Of a DNA stretch of 64,000 nt, positions 10,666 to 22,856 are shown one piece after another. Numbering within the stretch: the stretch's first letter is position 1; each line of letters opens with the position of its first letter. The position numbers and the translations under genes were made by a program. The notes beneath the pieces were generated by a model. That model had not been told where the DNA came from and searched no databases. It saw only the letters and a program-made list of their open reading frames with translations. Origin of the DNA: Halichondria panicea (taxonomy: Eukaryota > Porifera > Demospongiae > Suberitida > Halichondriidae); NCBI RefSeq assembly GCF_963675165.1, contig NC_087377.1, positions 17,622,018 to 17,686,017 on the forward strand, given 5' to 3'.

Positions 10666-12611
10666 AAGGGAAGGTACCATGAAAAAATAAAGTATTATTT
10701 TTTTGCCTTAAAATGTTCTTTGTGAGATATAAAATAACCTTGATGCAAAAAAATTTTTTTTTAAATTAAAGTTTCTGAGGAACAGGATTGTTAAGAAAGG
10801 CTTAAAATTTTACTTCCTGTTGAGGTCAAATGTGGGCGCGGTCAAACGTGACGTCAGAGTAGGTACTAGTAAACATTGAATTGATGCATACTGGTGGCTG
10901 CATGAGTCTGACTGACAGACACATGTGATTTTAGCTATGATTTTCAAGCCAGTTGAGTTTTTCCTACTCCTTCTCATCTGTTGAGCATGAAAAAAGCTGC
11001 AGTGAAGATAAAACAAGCGCTGTGGAGCCATATCTGTATGAGCGAGAAAGCCTTCCCATGCTAGTTCGAGTGGTGATGATGATGGTGACAATGAAGGCAG
11101 GATAGGAAATGTTAATTGACTAATTAGTATATAGACTAGGTCTATATGTATAAGTATACAGTCATGCAATTGAGTGTGTCAGGTGTGAATGCATGCGGTA
11201 GTACGTTGTGTAGAAATGTATATACCAATAGAGAATCAGTGTGATGGATTTGATCCTTGATATGTGGGTGCTACAGATGGCGTACACTGCCCACAAACAC
11301 AGATATGGTGAGGCAGATGAGAATGAAGTATACACCAGTAAGTTTATCAGTGCGAAAGGTATAACTTTCTTAACTAGTCGGTTGTGCTGGGGCTGGCTTG
11401 GAAGACATATAATTATACGAGTTGTTCTACCAAGCTGTGCATGCAGTATAGCTGCGATTCGTAACAAATTTCCTTCTTCTTCACATGCAGGATTATTGAC
11501 TCAACCTGTATTACGTGTATTACTCTTGAGACAATTTAAAAGTTACGTTTTTGTCAATGTCGCGACAAACGTTTAGGAGAAGAAGATGCTGGGCTCAAAA
11601 TTAGGTTGTATGGGATTTAACAACAGGGGGAGAGTCACCATGCATGAGTCCAAGCACTTCACACTAAATATCGACATCCTTGGTAGTTATAATTTATAAT
11701 TTAGATGGGGTTTGAGTTACTATCGGTAATCTTTACATTATTAACACGTCAAGTTTTAGTTTCACTGGTCTTTGCATGACAATGAGACCCTTGCTGAAGT
11801 TGTTTCCAACATGAAAATAGGAAGAGAGGTACTGCATGCATATGTAGTCTGATCAGGAGTCTCAGTTGCATGCCGGGTCTACATGCAGGAGTCACGGTAT
11901 AGAGAGGTTGTCTCTTGTAAAGCATCAAGTATCAACTGCAGCGAGGTATTATAATTATACATGATTGAACAAAAACAGAAGCTATTAACCTGTCTCCGTT
12001 CTCGCTTTTCCTTATACAGTGGCCGACCGGGCACTTCTCTATAGGGCTATCTCTCCATTCCATGACTCTGATCTCAGGGCCTCTCTTTTTACAGGACAAT
12101 ATGGCAGTTTATTTCTGAATAACTGCCTTATAGAAAACAGTTAGAATGGCTCCAGACCTCAGATTTCAGCTTCTTCCTCTTTTGGATCCCAAACTGAGCA
12201 GCAAGGGAGGTCATATCTGTGAGTTTTCACTGTACACAGAAACAGGATTCTGTTGCTTTTCAGTGAGCTCTGGTAAATAGGACTTGTTTTTCCCACTCAT
12301 ATTTCAACTGAGAGAACTGTATGACTGCTAGATGTAAAGGAGCAACCAGCTGCAACACACTCAACACACACAGAATACATTTTACATGCAGCACAAATGC
12401 CTACTCTGACGTCACGTTTGACCGCGCCCACATTTGACCACAACAGGAAGCAAAATTTTAAGCCAGAAATTGTGTTTCTACAGTCCTGTTTCTCTGAAAA
12501 GTTAATTTTCAGAAAAATATTTTTTTGTCTCAGGGCTATTTTATACCCCACAAAGAACATTTTAAGGCAAAAAAATAAAACTTTATTTTTTCATGGTACC
12601 TTCCCTTTAAT
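10666..12611. mobile_element. About 1.94-kb terminal-inverted-repeat transposon carrying P2X7-like sequence
   Basis: Termini AAAGGGAAGGTACCATG and its complement at about 12595-12609 begin inverted repeats that extend inward for roughly 200 bp. The pair GTCAAACGTGACGTCAGAGT at 10842 and its complement near 12400 lies at their inner ends. The empty site in the paralogous block (36640, GTATTTAATTTTGTATAC) shows that flanking TTAA, or TA if the repeat is read as longer, was duplicated. A piggyBac-like or mariner-like class is therefore possible. No complete transposase is seen; the interior is non-repetitive and partly protein-like. Confidence 0.65.
11015..11576 (+). pseudogene. P2X7 intracellular (ballast) domain-like remnant inside the transposon
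   Basis: In separate frames the sequence reads VEPYLYERES (about 11020-11055). The open stretch 11241-11576 then reads MAYTAHKHRYGEADENEVY followed by WGWLGRHIIIRVVLPSC and AAIRNKFP. The order of EPY.(F/Y)E, then (Y/C)xxWxxGxLGR, (V/I)xPSC, and IRxxFP, resembles the C-terminal zinc-binding ballast domain of P2X7 and its many sponge and cnidarian relatives. The middle cysteine-rich part is not clear. Further protein-like exon scraps (HWSLHDNETLAEVVSNMKIG near 11765-11820) follow. The recognition is by eye from family memory, so moderate. Confidence 0.4.
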
Positions 12612-14550
12612 ATTGTATACTCTCTCACCACAACGGTAAATAGTCGACACATCTAACACATTTGTCTCTGCGAAAAAAATTTTTGAAACCGGCGTACTTT
12701 GTGCTATTATTGCAGGTGCCCTTCTCAAGTATCGACTATAGAAATATACTAAAATAAATCCTTTTTAAAAAAGAAATCGTAATTATCGAATCATACTTTT
12801 CTAAGTAAGCACGAATACGTAATTACGTAACAGCTTAAAGGTCTACAGGAGGTATGAAGAGAGTATCCAACTGTACATAGCAGTTGTAGTGTAAACTAGG
12901 TTCCGGTATGAGTATGTCATACCATGTCACTATCACACCGCATCTTAAGTGGGTGCGTAGGTGTAGTGGTTAGTTAGTTAAAAATAATATCAGCATAAAA
13001 ACGCACATGGTCTGCTGTGGTTTATACCTCCAGCCCATATTCATGGCTAACAGTTTACACAATTGTTAGTGACGATTCAGTCCGATATATATGTAATCCT
13101 TAAATTGTCCATTAATCCTAGATAAAACCTTATCAAGTGCTGGCAAAAAATTCGTCGGTTTCCAAAGAACAGACTTGTATATCACAAACCCAGAGTCAAG
13201 TGCTGTTTATTTCACAATCACTCCAATTAATATCAGTGGGAATGTTTCTAACTCTTCAACTACGGTAATTCCAGTTGAGGTATTCTCTGTTGTTAATGAA
13301 AGCAGAAAGATTAAGGGGATCCTTGTTGAAGCTGACGGAAACATTAATTTGTATGGGATGTCTTATCATTATCATTCACTTACTGATGCAGCAGATGTTT
13401 ATTTAGCGTTACCATGTTCTAAAATGGTAGCTCCTATGACACCATTAGTAGCCGTCCTAGTGTAATTTTGCTGGTGGCTTGTGAAAATGAAACTGTTGTT
13501 AAATTCCATTCCTCAGCAATAACACTCAATAGTATGGAAATATATGTGATTGAAAGCGATAATGATCTCACAGGAACAAGAATAACAAGCTCCAAACCTT
13601 TGTCTGTGTTTAGTGGATCTGATTGTGCTGAAGTTCCTGCAGGTATAGGCCATTGTAACCACCTGGCTGAACAAGTGCCTCCGACTGTGACATGGGGTTC
13701 AAAATTCCTCGTAGCATCTCTCGAGGGTAGATTATCTGGTGAACGTATTCGTGTTCTTAGTGCCCGAGCAGCAAGTGTAGCTGTGAACTGCAACACTGTT
13801 GTATCAGTCAGTGAATTCCAGTTGCAGAGTGGAGGGAGCTTCAGAGAATTTGAAATCCCTATTAACAGTTTCTGTAGCATCGAGTCCACTTCTCCAGTAC
13901 TGGTTGCACAGTATGCGTATGGTAGGGATAGTGATGGCGTGGGAGACCCATTCATGATGATAATCCCTCCAATTGAGCAGTTTACAAATAATTATTTCGT
14001 TCCTCTTTTCGAATGTAATAACTATGTCACGGTGTATGTTTCTTCTGAGTTTTTTCAAACTGCACAAATATTATTAGACGATTCTGTTGTTACTGGCTGG
14101 ACGAATGTTGTCTGTTCAAGTGGAGAGATTTGTGGCCACATAAGTAGAACGAATGTGTCTCCTGGAACTCATTCTATCCGCCATGAAAACAGATCAGCTG
14201 TTCTAGGTGTTTCAGTGTATGGATTCTGCACATCCAATTCTCTGTCTTATGGTTACCCTGGAGGCATGAGATTATCTCCCATACAATGCAACTGTGGTCA
14301 AAATTCTATTTGTTTGAATAACAGGGAACAGTTCAACTGTAGCTGCTTGAATGGATTTGTGGCTTCATTATCTGAAACAGATGAAGTTGTCTGTAATGGT
14401 AAGTTGAGTATTTAAATAGAAGATTATTATATACTAGACTATATCACGTGGTTCTTGCATGTATGCGCTCATGCATATGTGTACAAGTGCTGTATTCCTG
14501 CGAGTAATGGCAGTGGACGGTGGAGTCAGTAGTGCATAGATCCTTTCGTG

Positions 14551-15142
14551 GTTGAAGCATAGATAGAGCAAGGATTGGCAACAAAATCGACCTCGAATAA
14601 CCATCCGTGTTGCCCTGGCGTTACTCAAGGCTGTCTACTTCAACGTAGCAAGACAGCCTCGAGTAAAGCATAGGCTGGGAATGGTTGAGGAGACAACTGA
14701 TTGTCTTACTGTCAGTATAACAACCCTGCTACTGATTTTAGACTTCATTTCCATGCTTGAGGCTATATGTGATCCAGGATACTACTTAGTTAGACAATCT
14801 TAGCTATATTATAGGTGCTATTAATTGGTACATAGCCATAAAAAAACGGTGAAAAGAGGTGAAAAAGCGCTATGTACCTGTAGCTCTTTCTCAAAAATCT
14901 AGAAACAATTTTGGAAATTTCCACATAATACACATCATCAAGAAGCATGGTTTGGGGGGGTCTTAGAAAGCTCTGTGTAAGGCCTCAAACATAAAAAAAA
15001 GTGTTTCGCGGCATTACGGTGGGGGACAACACGCATCGTTTCAGGATTAAGCCACACCCCCTGCAAGCCACACCCCCCTGCACAAAAGTCTACGTTTTAA
15101 CTTCCGTTGCCAATCCCTCTCTTCTTTATCTATGGTTGAAGT
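14551..15142. mobile_element. MITE-like element in the copy A intron
   Basis: Inverted arms TTGAAGCATAGATAGAGCAA (about 14553) and the complement ending ATCTATGGTTGAAG (about 15125-15138) carry GGATTGGCAAC/GTTGCCAATCC. The arms resemble those of 1090-1868. The interior is non-coding. Confidence 0.5.
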
Positions 15143-15206
15143 GATCTTCATATCCTTTTTTTGATTTCCCTCAATATTCTGCTGAGATATCTGAATCTGC
15201 TTTTAT

Positions 15207-15750
15207 TATGCCTCGGTGCGCATGCGCAAGTGAGGTATACGGTAGTGTGTTTGTGTGTCTGTGTGTGTGTGTAGACCGCTACAGCTTCTCAAGGATGAAT
15301 CAAGTGCAAGTAAGAGTTTCTATAGGCTTCTAGTCATGTTTACTTGGAGTTTAATTCGTGGATTTGCAAAATAATGCTTCGTTCTCGAGTTATGCCTAGT
15401 TTTGCTTACTTGGAATGCTATTGCAGCCTTTTCAGAAGAGTCCGTAGCAAAACTTGTTCACCGAGTGTTACTACTTTACTTAGTAGTTAGCTCTGCACTA
15501 GAACGCTAGCTATTGGTAGCTGCAACAGTGAGCAGAGAGCTGCAAGGCTCTGCTGACTTGCAGCCATTAATTTTAGACTTGAACTTTTGGCATCGATCGT
15601 TTTTAACAACAATCATGGTCGATCATTACCCACTATTCGGTTGATTGCATGCAGCAAAATTCATCATGATAATTATAATCAATGTGTGTATAAAAGCTAG
15701 CTATTAGTAGTTTTATGTTATGTAGCTTTTTGGCACCTCCACCGAGGCAT
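15207..15750. mobile_element. MITE-like element with ATGCCTCGGTG ends
   Basis: ATGCCTCGGTG at about 15208 is matched by CACCGAGGCAT at about 15736-15747. Just inside the left end is a GCGCATGCGCA palindrome and a GT-rich tract. It is absent from the equivalent intron of copy B. No coding sequence. Confidence 0.5.
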
Positions 15751-16450
15751 CAGCACCCGCGGTGCTTTCATTGGACAATTTTTGATGGCCACTGATCATC
15801 CTGACAACCGCTCCATTACATACTTGAGCCTGATACTGGTCAACTATTTGTTGCATCATATCTAGCTAGACTTTGAGACAACTCAGACTTACACATTGAC
15901 AGTAAGAGCTAGAATGATAATGTCACCCCCCCTATAGCATTAAAGTGAGTGGTCACAATAAGTATGACAATGCTCCAATGTTTTAAGGCTGCATACATAT
16001 TCCATGACTATACCAGAGAATACTCGGTCCCCTCAAACTACTGTGATACGACAGTGGGATGGAGCGTCTTACCAAGAGTGCACTCTTGGTCTTACTACTG
16101 CAGATTCTGTATTGTCTAGCTAGCTACATACAAATCATGCCATATTAAAATGTCAAACCGCTAAGTGTATAGCCTCCTTCATAAGACATCTCTTCGAGGA
16201 AGAGCGGCCTGGGATCGAGGCTATGCTAAGTGCTGCTGACACATGATATTCAGATCAAACGTGTTATCAGCCACACATGTACAGAGCACTTAGCACTTAC
16301 AAACAAAGAAATGTGGTTAAGACCATAGTGAATCTGTAATACTATGCATACTAGTAAGACACTCCATCCCCTCATCTGCTCCTGGTCAGTGCTATAGACA
16401 GACACACCAATAGGTGGCTATGGGACTACTAACCAGCGAAAATTCCCTAT

Positions 16451-16929
16451 GCTTCCAGTCGGAGCTGTGATCACTAGAAAAACTGTCCAATTATTCGATT
16501 TTTGGCGAGTGTAATCTATTTCCGTTTTGCCAGAACTACACAGCTACAGTTAACTGACACATACTGGGCTCAATCTAGATAGAGTACAGCACATGCATGG
16601 TGGAGCAATTGCAGAATCAGTAAACCTTGCAAAGCTGAGCTAGAGTCGTTGTGCCTGACAAATGTAAGTGCTGAGTCAGCAATTAGCCCCACCCACCATA
16701 GCTTTCTGGGGTGGGCACTTTACTTTTGTCAGGCACAAACTTACTCTAGCTCAGCTTTGCAAGGTTTACTGATTCTGCAATTGCTCCACCATGTACTGTA
16801 CTCTATCTAGATTGGGCCCAGTTTGTGTCAGTTAACTCTATCTGTGTAGTTTTGGAAAAAATGGAAGTCGATTACACTCGACGAAAATCGAACGATCGGA
16901 CACTAGTGATCACAGCTCCGACTGGAAGC
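16451..16929. mobile_element. Large foldback element (arms about 220 bp, short loop)
   Basis: Left arm starts GCTTCCAGTCGGAGCTGTGA and the right arm ends with its near-perfect complement at 16902-16929. The arms pair over roughly 200 bp with a loop of about 40 bp near 16675-16720. It sits about 20 bp upstream of the HRM exon of copy A and is absent from copy B. Confidence 0.75.
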
Positions 16930-19900
16930 AACTTGTTTTTATCTATAGGCATGGTTCAGTGTGAAGCTGAACGTGATTCTGTATGGGGGCTTGTCTTCCC
17001 TGCCACTGTGGCTGGCTTTTCATATTCCCAGCAATGCCCACAAAATGGAACTGGAACAACTTTAGGTATAATTATCATTCATGACTGCATGTGTGTTGAT
17101 ATGCATGTATGTATAGGTACTGCGACTCGTTTCTGTACACTGGGTGGTGTCTGGGAAGCAGTGAATATTGATGACTGCACTAGCGAAGTAATCAGCTTGC
17201 TTAATGACAGGGTGAGACTCTTACAGTTACTGTAGTAACGAATACATACACTGTCATCTATACATATATACGTATGCTGAATAATATTGCACGTGTATAT
17301 TGTCAAGATCTTATAATATGCACGTGTCTATAATTATCGTCAAGAAGTCAGATCTTTGAGAGAATAGCCTGAGTTGCATGCATACCCTCTTCTCTTTAAA
17401 ATCGTTCTTGACGATCTTTCATCAGCACTAGTTTTCTATTCCCCATTCAGGCAAATGAACTATTTTCTAGAAATGCATCTCAGAACAATACATCTCAGAT
17501 TGAAGTTGACAACCTTCTTGTTTCTCTTACGGAGGCTACTAGTGTAAATGCAACAGGAGACTCCACCATATTCCCTCAAGACCTCAGCACTACTAATACG
17601 ATCGTCAAGTCAAGTGTGAATTACCTCATTCAAAACGTTGAGACTGCTAGCCCCATGTCTTCTCTCAATTTTAGTGAAGTAAGACTATAAGTTAAAAAAC
17701 ATCCCTTTTATTTAGTGTCTTGCAGGAAGTTATGAACGTTCTCAACAATGTTCTGGACGAGAGGAATACAGAAGGATGGGAAAGATTACAAGAGGTATAA
17801 ATACAGATATAGATAATTAACTGACAATCATGCAAATATACTCCCAGGATTCTTCTGCTGAGAGTCAGCAATTGCTGTTGAGTGCAGAGTTGTATGGTCA
17901 GTATGTGTCATTGGCACTGAGGAGTGAAGATGTGGATACAGGCAGCGTGACGGAGATCACACTTGAGAGACAGAACATTGGTATGCGTATACTTCACCAT
18001 TTATTAGATAGTTGATTTGAAGCTAGTATATTTGTATTTACCCTCCAGTGCTAGCTGCAATTGAAGTTGACACCACTAGTTTGGATGACATTATCTTTCC
18101 TGAAGTTGTCGAAGTCAGTGAAGAAACAGGCTCAGCCCAAACTGTGATACCAGCTGCTCTTCTTATGGAGAGAGGCGCTCTAGGTATTTCATAAACTTTG
18201 GTGGTAACCAAAATCTGTTTATCCATATCTGTCTCAATTTTCAGAGGGGAATGTTACAGCAGTCAACATTCTATTTTCCAACTTGGAGGATTTTCTTCCA
18301 AAAACCAACCTTGAAATGTATATTATCAACAGTACTAAGTCATGTTCTGCTCGGTCTCATTGTATGCTTATATACACAGGAACACGACCAGACCAGTATC
18401 ACAGGTTATTTCTAGTCAAGTCTTCTCTAATGTGAAGTTAACTAACTCTCAGGCACAGGCAACCTTCAAATTCACCACCCAAAAGGTAGTTGGACTTACA
18501 AGCAACACTAATTCATGCTTGTGTGTGCAGTTCTCTGAGGATGAAGTAGCCGAAAATGCAAAATGTGTATTTTGGAGTGTTTCTAGGTGAGCTGCATGTC
18601 CTTCTAGTTGTCCAAATTTAATTACTACAATTATCGTTATTTTGTCAGTGATGCGGCCAACAGCACGTGGTCCACGGAAGGTGTGATTACAGTCAGTGTG
18701 GATGAAGACGAGCAAATGAGAGTATATAATATTGTCTGTAAGAGCAGTCATTTCACAGCATTTGCTGTTCTAATGGATGTCTATGGAGCACTGAATGTAA
18801 GCCTCATGCAGCGAACTAATTTACTTATTATGCATGCTTGGTCTTTTGTAGGACACAACTCCAGAGATCAGGTTTGCTCTATCAGTGGTGACTTATGTTG
18901 GTTGTTCCATCTCCATCTTCTTTCTTCTGTTGTCTATCCTCTATTTCTTGACATTGAGGTAATTATTGAAGGACTATTATATAATAGCTTTATACATGTA
19001 TAAAACCTTGCTGTGCTGTTGATGTTTAGAAAAGAGCTGCTGACCAAGGTTCATAACTTCATTCATCTCAACCTGTCTATTTCTTTGCTCCTTGGTTACG
19101 TGGTGTTCCTGTCAGGAATACAGACAGCTGTGGCCAGCGAGGTATAACTTGAATGTATAAATTATCATGCAGTATTGTATATAACTGGTACAGTTTACCT
19201 CAAAACTTTAACAGACAACATGCATGCCGAAATTCATATTTATGAGCAAGCCTATAATTTTATAATAATTATATCATAATACTGCTCCATTTGCGAACTT
19301 TGCGAGTGCTTATGGCATCGCAATAATAAGATCGCAGATATCTATAGCTATGTTAGTATATACGAAACGACCGGTATATCGAGGTGACCATAATTCAGAG
19401 AGCGGGATTAGCGAGAGTCTATATATACTATATAATGTTGATCCTTTAATGTTCGCAGGTAGCGTGTGTGTTTGTGGCTGCTCTCCTTCACTACCTGTTC
19501 ACTACTGTGTTCTTTTGGATGCTGTGTGAGGGAATCATGCTCTATCTCATGTTGGTGCTTGTCTTCAACCAAATATCCAAGAAATGGTGGATATTCTTTA
19601 TTATTGGATGGGGTAAATTATAAAGATATTATTAAGATAAAACATTGGGTATATGTTTTTTGCAGTTGTTCCAGTGATACCGGTGGCTATATCTGCTGCA
19701 CTGATTCATGACCAGTATGGCACAAAAGAATAGTAAGTTTTCGTAATTCAGTGGAACCTTAATTACTAAATTCTATGGACAACTGCATGCATGTTACAAC
19801 ATAATCAGTGGTGTAGGAAGGGGGCTCCCCCCCCATCTTTAGAGGCTATATATTAAGTAGAGATGACTTATCAAGCTGCACTATATAGATAGCCGCACTT

Positions 19901-20202
19901 TTTTCCATTAAAAAAACTAGAGCCCCTCCTCCCATTGAGAAATTGCTTCCTACACCACTGATAATACAGCGCTTCCCCCATACATGCATTTCCAATTTTA
20001 TATATCTTTACAACTGCATGACAATATTTATTCATCCCTATATTATATATATTCAGTTGTTGGATTGCTGTTGGTGCCGGTGATAAAGGAGCCATATGGG
20101 CATTTGTTGTACCAATGCTACTAGTTGTTCTGGTGAGATCTCTATATAGCTTGCAAATGCATCAGAATAATTATAGTGTATATATCTCGTGAGTGTATTA
20201 TA

Positions 20203-20345
20203 CAGCAGCAGTGTTTGACTCAGAGTACAATCTGCCTCATTGTATATAGCAGCAGTGTTTGACTCAGAGTACAATCTGCCTCATTGTATATAGCAGCAGT
20301 GTTTGACTCAGAGTACAATCTGCCTCATTGTATATAGCAGCAGTT
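20203..20345 (+). repeat. 43-bp tandem repeat, 3.3 copies
   Basis: The unit begins CAGCAGTGTTTGACTCAGAG, in the copy A intron before exon 17. Copy B has only a single degenerate unit at about 31662, so this is a lineage-specific expansion. Confidence 0.85.
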
Positions 20346-21315
20346 TTTGAGAGTACACATCTGCACCATTAGTTTTACCTTTATAAATTATGACGACTAT
20401 ACCTACAGGTGAATGTATTCTTCCTCTTGGCTGCTTTGCGCAGTGTCTATAGACAGAGAAAGTCAACCATGCAACGAAGTGGAAAAAAGGAATCTTTACA
20501 ATTATTCTCGTGAGTGTGCATGTCAACGTGCTCTCACGTGCTATTCAGTAACATGTTGATCCCAATGCTTGTATATGTATGCAGACAACTCTTCAAGGCC
20601 ACTATAATTCTCCTTCCATTGCTCGGGCTGACTTGGGTGTTTGGTCTACTCTCAGTCAACAGCAGCACTATTGTGTTTGCATGGTTGTTCTCTATCTTTA
20701 ACTCACTGCAAGGCTTGTTCGTATTCATCTTCCATGTGCTCAGGAATGAAAAGGTGCTTGCGTGTTTCATTTTTTTAGCATTTTTATGTCTAGATCACTT
20801 CTAATTTTTAGGTCACAAACTTCCTAAAGCAGTGCAGAAAGAGAATGGATAGCGTTGTATCAACTTCTGCCTCAGGAAAAAACAATCTGGTATAATTATA
20901 GATCTACGTACCTTAAAATTTAATGTCTAGACAGGTGGATCGCCTATATTAAAGTATAGCATGCGTAAATATACTCGATCGTTTCCATTGTAGTTCAAGT
21001 TAGAAATCAGACTGTTTATAAAATTATAATTATTATAGTGCCAGACTGTGAAATATCTATTATATGCAGAGCAAGAATCCGACGAATGGTGTTCAGCTCA
21101 AGCCAAGTCACTCTAGATTCAACAAACACGATCATAGTACCATGCAAGATGAAGCCATTAAAGTCGATGAGACTGCATCTGAATTCGGCTCAGAGAAGTC
21201 GTACATTGCTGGATTGCTTGAAAATGATAAAAAGTGGCACGAGAAAATCACCTTTGATTGGATAAAAGATTTTTCACGCTCACAGGAAAGCCTTGAAACA
21301 AGGCTACTATCATAA

Positions 21316-22449
21316 TTATATTACAGCCATTATTATATACATCCATTAATTTTACTGTTGCATGTATAGTTATGTATTATTTTGTTGCCAACTCCATTTA
21401 CTTTTATCTCTTCTAGTATATAGTGACTACCATGAGTGTCCCAGTGTTACATGCTTATGTATATCAGTGTACCTTAGCCCACATTATACACTACACTCAC
21501 TGTCGTGTGACGATAGTCCACTTGCATTTTCCAACATTTACAATAATTATAAATGTTAATTTGTGGTAGTTAATCTGTTCCCAAAGGCCATGGCTATACA
21601 TGTATACTGATTCAGTTCATCATATATTAATTTGTGTATTTAAAGTCATCATTGTCTCATTTGGGGTAACGTAACCTTATATGCATGGTACAACCTCCCA
21701 ATAAAGGAAACCTCTGAATAGCGGACAAAACCCCCTGCACCAACTTGTCCATTATTCGGAGGTTCCACTGTAGGTGATTGCTATTATTAGTATATTAAAG
21801 GTATCACTACTGCAAACAGTTTTTAGCTACTGTTAATTAAGAGCTTGTGTGTTCAGTTGTGAACATCGCAATTTTGATTTAGAAAGAGCAACCATTTTCA
21901 TAAACTCAAGCAACTCCTAGATAAAGCAATTTGGTCTCTAGTTTTTCAAACAGGAAAGCTCAGGGGTACAGAAGCTAATGACAAATTGTTTGAGTTAGGC
22001 ATGCATCCTCTAGACTATAGCCTTGTTCCCAGGACGATTATTCTTTAATAGAACAAAGTTGACCTAGCGTTATTTTAGAGACAACTCAGCTGGGAACGAG
22101 GCTACTTCTAGACATACTAGGTGATAGTCTTGAATACCCACCTTAATTATAGATACTCTTTATTTTACTTGTGTGTACGTTGTACACGCTCGACTCCTCA
22201 TTAGATATTACAGTGCATTACAGTGCACTTGCAACAGAGAATTGCCAAACAGCAAACCACAATTAGATTGTAGATAATAAATATCATTTTCAGTTGAAGA
22301 GAACTTAACTTAACACATAGAAAGCGTAGAGTCAAACTGAAATGACAACCATTTTTTCAGCAGACACTCATTGAACCTCTCTAGACATACCCCCTACCCC
22401 CCCCCCATCAAACAAAAGAACGTAATTTACATGCTATGTATATACATGT
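21316..22449. other. Intergenic region with small inverted-repeat elements
   Basis: No coding exon recognised. A small element resembling the 30242-30603 family (AACCTCTGAATAGCGGAC ... GGAGGTTCCACTGTA) lies near 21700-21772. A foldback of the AGCCT(C/T)GTTCCCAGG family lies at about 22019-22105. Confidence 0.5.
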
Positions 22450-22856
22450 ACATGCAACATGCAAATACATGTACATAGACTATACTAGTGTACATAGACT
22501 ACTAGTGTATACATAGACTACTAGTGTACATAGACTATACTAGTGTATACATAGACTATACTAGTGTATACATAGACTATACTAGTGTACATAGACTATA
22601 CTAGTGTATACATAGACTATACTAGTGTATACATAGACTATACTAGTGTACATAGACTATACTAGTGTATACATAGACTATACTAGTGTACATAGACTAT
22701 ACTAGTGTACATGGACTACTAGTGTACATAGACTATACTAGTGTACATAGACTATACTAGTGTATACATAGACTATACTAGTGTACATAGACTATACTAG
22801 TGTATACATAGACTATACTAGTGTACATAGACTACTAGTGTACATAGACTACTAGA
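22450..22856 (+). repeat. Minisatellite, roughly 20-24 bp unit
   Basis: About 18 copies of a unit around ACATAGACTATACTAGTGTA. Units differ by presence or absence of TATA before ACATAG and TATAC before TAGTG, giving long, medium and short forms in mixed order. Confidence 0.9.

Larger units (their letters stand above)
9361..13121. repeat. Receptor upstream block, copy 1 (split by two transposon insertions)
   Basis: Sequence starting GGAAGAGTACACAACTCCCA corresponds to 36064-37130, and in later parts to 24330-25535 and 41090-41960. It is the 5' flank carried along with the IgGFc-type receptors. Here it is interrupted at 9561-10291 and about 10668-12609. Near its start is a hairpin (AGTAGGAAAAGGCAATGAAT with its complement about 40 bp on). 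Compared with copies B and C, the segment holding the receptor's first exon is missing just before 13090. Confidence 0.65.
13122..21315 (+). pseudogene. Adhesion GPCR with IgGFc-binding ectodomain, copy A (5' end damaged)
   Basis: Paralogue of the intact gene at 25536-33120. Nineteen of its 20 exons are recognisable: 13122-14399, 16949-17065, 17117-17211, 17451-17678, 17726-17794, 17848-17980, 18049-18183, 18245-18317, 18380-18586, 18649-18796, 18852-18958, 19030-19141, 19459-19612, 19666-19732, 20057-20132, 20409-20509, 20585-20753, 20812-20889 and 21070-21315. From the HRM exon on, every splice site and frame matches copy B. Damage is confined to the 5' part. The signal-peptide exon is deleted. 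Near 13427, about 25 bp are missing relative to B (after GCAGTTGATG), causing a frameshift and a stop at 13462-13464. The N-terminal GKKFV segment is also shortened. It is probably dead as a full-length receptor, but a 5'-truncated product from another promoter remains possible. Its 2.5-kb second intron is swollen by three inverted-repeat elements. Confidence 0.85.

Noticed and set aside
13434-13955. Reverse-strand open frames in the IgGFc exons (also 26257-26508, 38266-38571)
   Set aside because: They repeat in each paralogue because they are the antisense of a conserved exon; no independent motifs.
18245-18361. Extension of the GPCR frame through 18317-18379
   Set aside because: Comparison with copy B shows GT at 18318 and AG at 18379 are splice sites; the read-through frame loses the GAIN alignment.
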